This document shows, in pieces, positions 6,889-8,676 of a DNA stretch of 8,676 nucleotides. The stretch covers positions 1-8,676 of the forward strand of contig JAHIOK010000041.1 in the NCBI GenBank assembly GCA_018895315.1, in the 5' to 3' direction. A program made the translations under genes and the position numbers. Each line of letters begins with the position of its first letter. Position 1 is the stretch's first letter. This DNA is from Actinomycetota bacterium (GTDB lineage: Bacteria > Actinomycetota > Actinomycetes > Actinomycetales > Microbacteriaceae). The notes under the pieces were generated by a model. That model saw only the letters and a program-made list of their open reading frames with translations. It was not told where the DNA came from and made no database searches.

Positions 6889-7780
6889 GGGCGACCAGCT
6901 CCCGCGCCAGCCGCAGGTAGGCCTGTGCAGCGGCGTGTTCGGGCGCGAACTCGGTGATCGGCATGCCCGAGACCGAGGCATCCGGGAACTTCACCGTGCG
7001 GCCGATGACGGTCTCGAGCACGTCGTCACCGAAGGCGTCGACGACCCGCTCGAGAACTTCCCTCGAGTGCAGCGTGCGCGGGTCGTACATCGTCGCGACG
7101 ACACCGTCGAGGACGATCGACGGGTTGAGGCGATCGCGCACCTTGTCGATGGTCTCGATGAGCAGCGCGACACCGCGCAATGCGAAGAACTCGCACTCGA
7201 GCGGGATGATCACTCCGTGACTCGCGGTGAGTGCATTGACCGTGAGCAGTCCGAGCGAGGGCTGGCAGTCGATCAGGATGACGTCGTAATCGGCGCTGAT
7301 CTTGCGGAGCACGCGGGAGAGGATCGTCTCGCGAGCGACCTCGTTGACGAGGTGCACCTCAGCGGCTGAGAGATCGATGTTGGCGGGCAGGATGTCGAGG
7401 TTCGGGGTTCGGGATGCCACGATGACGTCGCGCGGGTCGCGTTTGGTGTCGAGCAGCAGGTCGTAGACCGTGGGGATCTCGTGGGTCTGGATGCCGAGTC
7501 CGGCCGACAGCGCGCCCTGCGGGTCGAAGTCGACGGCCAGGACTCTGCGCCCATAGCCGGCGAGCGCCGCCGCGAGGTTGATGGTGGTCGTCGTCTTGCC
7601 GACGCCACCCTTCTGGTTGCAGAGCGAGATGATGCGGGCCGGGCCGTGACTCTCCAGCACGGGCGGCGTCGCGAAGCCGTGATACGGCCGCCCCGTGGCT
7701 CCCATCGGGGTACCCCCGACGTCTTTCGACCCTGATGTCGATCTCTTCTGGGCCGTGCCCTTCGTCGCGCTGCCCGCCAC
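6872..7780 (-). CDS. parA: ParA/Soj-family ATPase
   Basis: ParA-type P-loop ATPase of 302 residues, a family that positions chromosomes or other cargo by ATP-dependent DNA binding. Visible motifs: deviant Walker A KGGVGKTT at residues 57-64 with signature Lys57 and Lys62, Walker A' VDFDPQG at 83-89, and Walker B ILIDCQPS at 168-175. The C-terminal part (FFALRGVALL, MYDPRTLHS) is typical of Soj/ParA. About 48 polar, Gly/Ser/Lys-rich residues precede the fold and look disordered. The GTG start is chosen for its AGGAG; an ATG at 7705 (residue 26) is possible. No parB is adjacent, so this is probably the second ParA-like protein that actinobacteria keep next to scpAB (Rv1708 in M. tuberculosis), rather than the ParA of the origin-proximal parAB pair. 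A role with ScpAB is inferred from context only. Confidence 0.9.
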   Translation of the reverse strand: MAGSATKGTAQKRSTSGSKDVGGTPMGATGRPYHGFATPPVLESHGPARIISLCNQKGGVGKTTTTINLAAALAGYGRRVLAVDFDPQGALSAGLGIQTHEIPTVYDLLLDTKRDPRDVIVASRTPNLDILPANIDLSAAEVHLVNEVARETILSRVLRKISADYDVILIDCQPSLGLLTVNALTASHGVIIPLECEFFALRGVALLIETIDKVRDRLNPSIVLDGVVATMYDPRTLHSREVLERVVDAFGDDVLETVIGRTVKFPDASVSGMPITEFAPEHAAAQAYLRLARELVARGAVA

Positions 7781-7785
7781 GGAAA

Positions 7786-7790
7786 CTCCT
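7786..7790 (-). promoter_or_regulatory. Shine-Dalgarno deciding the parA start
   Basis: AGGAG lies five bases upstream of the GTG at 7780. This favours that GTG over the internal ATG at 7705, which has only a G-rich run (GGGGGTACCCCG) before it. Confidence 0.7.
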
Positions 7791-7812
7791 GCCTTCAACT
7801 GTCTCCTGCTCG

Positions 7813-7818
7813 ATTCTA
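7813..7818 (-). promoter_or_regulatory. Possible -10 box upstream of parA
   Basis: In the 76-base xerD-parA gap (7781-7856) the minus strand carries TAGAAT, five of six matches to the sigma-70 -10 consensus, about 33 bases before the parA GTG. No TTGACA-like -35 is seen 16-18 bases upstream; the sequence there is GC-rich. Weak -35 boxes are common in actinobacteria, so this is a plausible but unproven promoter for the parA-to-der train. Read-through from xerD is also possible. Confidence 0.35.
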
Positions 7819-7856
7819 GCGACGAGCACAGCCCGGGCCGTGATGCCTCGCGGGCG

Positions 7857-8676
7857 TCACCGCGCACGGGGGTGAGATGTCGCGTACACATCGCGCAGTG
7901 CGTCGACCGTGACATGGGTGTAGATCTGGGTCGTCGCGACGGACGCGTGCCCGAGGAGCTCCTGCACGACCCGCACATCGGCGCCGCCCTGCATGAGGTG
8001 CGTGGCGAAGGAGTGCCGCAGCGTGTGCGGTGACACATGCGCCGTCAACTGGGCGCGATCGGCCGCCTGCTGCATGATCAGCCAGGCGCTCTGGCGTGAC
8101 AGCGGTGCCCCGCGTGCTCCGAGGAACAATCGTGGCGACGCGAGACCACGCCGCGACAGTTCTGGGCGAGCGCGCGTGAGGTAAACGTCGATCGCAGCGC
8201 GCGCATAGGAGCCGACCGGGATGATGCGCTCCTTAGATCCCTTCCCTCGCACGCGCACGATGTCACCCTGGGCGAGGTCGTCGACGTCGAGCTGCACGAC
8301 CTCCGACACGCGAGCTCCTGTCGCGTACAGCAGCTCCAAGAGGGCGCGATCCCTGAGGTGCACGAGCTCGACCGCGACCGGCGGCTCCGCAGACGCCGAA
8401 CCCATCGCCAGCGCTGGGCCTGCAGCATCCAGCAGCTGCTCGACCTGTTCGATCGTCAGGGCCTTCGGCAGTCGGCGGGCCAGCTTCGGTGGAGCGAGGC
8501 GCCCACTGGGATCATTGGCCGAGATGCCTTCCCGTGCGAGGAAACGGTGAAAGCTGCGCACCGACGACTGCAGCCGCGCGAGGCTGGATGCCGCGGGCCG
8601 CGGCTCTGCGGCAGCGCGATCGGCCACGAACTCCGCGACGAGCGACGGTGTGACATCGGCGGGATCATCGACCCCT
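7857..8676 (-). CDS. xerD: Tyrosine recombinase XerD (5' end cut by window)
   Basis: Site-specific tyrosine recombinase that, with XerC, resolves chromosome dimers at dif by cleaving DNA through a 3'-phosphotyrosine. The reading frame stays open to the right edge. Codons before an internal GTG at 8627 still read like the XerD N-terminal SAM-like domain (DPADVTPSLVAEFV), so the true start is outside the window and roughly 40 residues are missing. Counting from the GTG at 8627, the full catalytic set is visible with the same spacing as in E. coli XerD: Arg106 (ATGARVSE), Lys129 (RGKGSKER), His201 and Arg204 (HTLRHSFATH), His227 (LLGHASVATT) and Tyr236 (QIYTHV). A short Ala/Ser-rich stretch (about residues 70-86) lengthens the link before the catalytic domain. 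The stop lies 76 bases before parA, on the same strand. XerC or an integrase is the alternative, but neighbouring parA-scpAB favours XerD. Confidence 0.93.
   Translation of the reverse strand, partial: GVDDPADVTPSLVAEFVADRAAAEPRPAASSLARLQSSVRSFHRFLAREGISANDPSGRLAPPKLARRLPKALTIEQVEQLLDAAGPALAMGSASAEPPVAVELVHLRDRALLELLYATGARVSEVVQLDVDDLAQGDIVRVRGKGSKERIIPVGSYARAAIDVYLTRARPELSRRGLASPRLFLGARGAPLSRQSAWLIMQQAADRAQLTAHVSPHTLRHSFATHLMQGGADVRVVQELLGHASVATTQIYTHVTVDALRDVYATSHPRAR

Noticed and set aside
7781..7856. Small RNA, attachment site or parS in the xerD-parA gap
   Set aside because: Only a -10-like hexamer and a Shine-Dalgarno are evident; there is no palindrome resembling parS or dif, and no terminator.

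Overview
This high-GC window reads almost entirely on the minus strand and looks chromosomal. It comes from an actinobacterium, most likely Microbacteriaceae and Microbacterium-like. The grounds are the codon bias, the frequent GTG starts, and the gene order parA-scpA-scpB-rluB-(tyrA)-cmk-der, with xerD immediately upstream. I recall the same core order in Mycobacterium tuberculosis (Rv1708 to Rv1713), where tyrA lies elsewhere. The genus is an inference; no rRNA or tRNA gene is present to settle it.

Layout in the direction of transcription (right to left). A 5'-truncated xerD (chromosome dimer resolution recombinase) enters from the right edge and ends at 7857. A 76-base gap carries a possible -10 element and a clear Shine-Dalgarno for parA. 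Then comes a very compact train: parA (7780-6872), scpA (6888-6028), scpB (6038-5454), rluB (5457-4624), tyrA (4627-3500), cmk (3507-2782), der (2792-1269). Every junction in the train overlaps by about 4 to 17 bases, so these genes are probably co-transcribed and translationally coupled. After a 37-base gap follows a gene (1231-326) encoding a Nudix hydrolase fused to a PIN/NYN-like putative nuclease domain.

The left 325 bases hold no credible gene. They contain a dense cluster of short repeats built on the core TGTGGTCTCGGC. Three near-perfect 28-base tandem units and a diverged fourth lie next to inverted copies, followed by a six-base GC-rich microsatellite.

How the genes fit together: XerD, the ParA-like ATPase and the condensin partners ScpA and ScpB serve chromosome resolution, positioning and compaction. 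RluB and the double GTPase Der serve the large ribosomal subunit. Cmk supplies CDP/dCDP. TyrA commits prephenate to tyrosine. The operon is mostly conserved housekeeping. The least ordinary parts are the Nudix-PIN fusion, the left-end repeat cluster, and a Cmk that lacks a usually conserved arginine. I found no phage, CRISPR, toxin-antitoxin or transposase signal, and no clearly new system.
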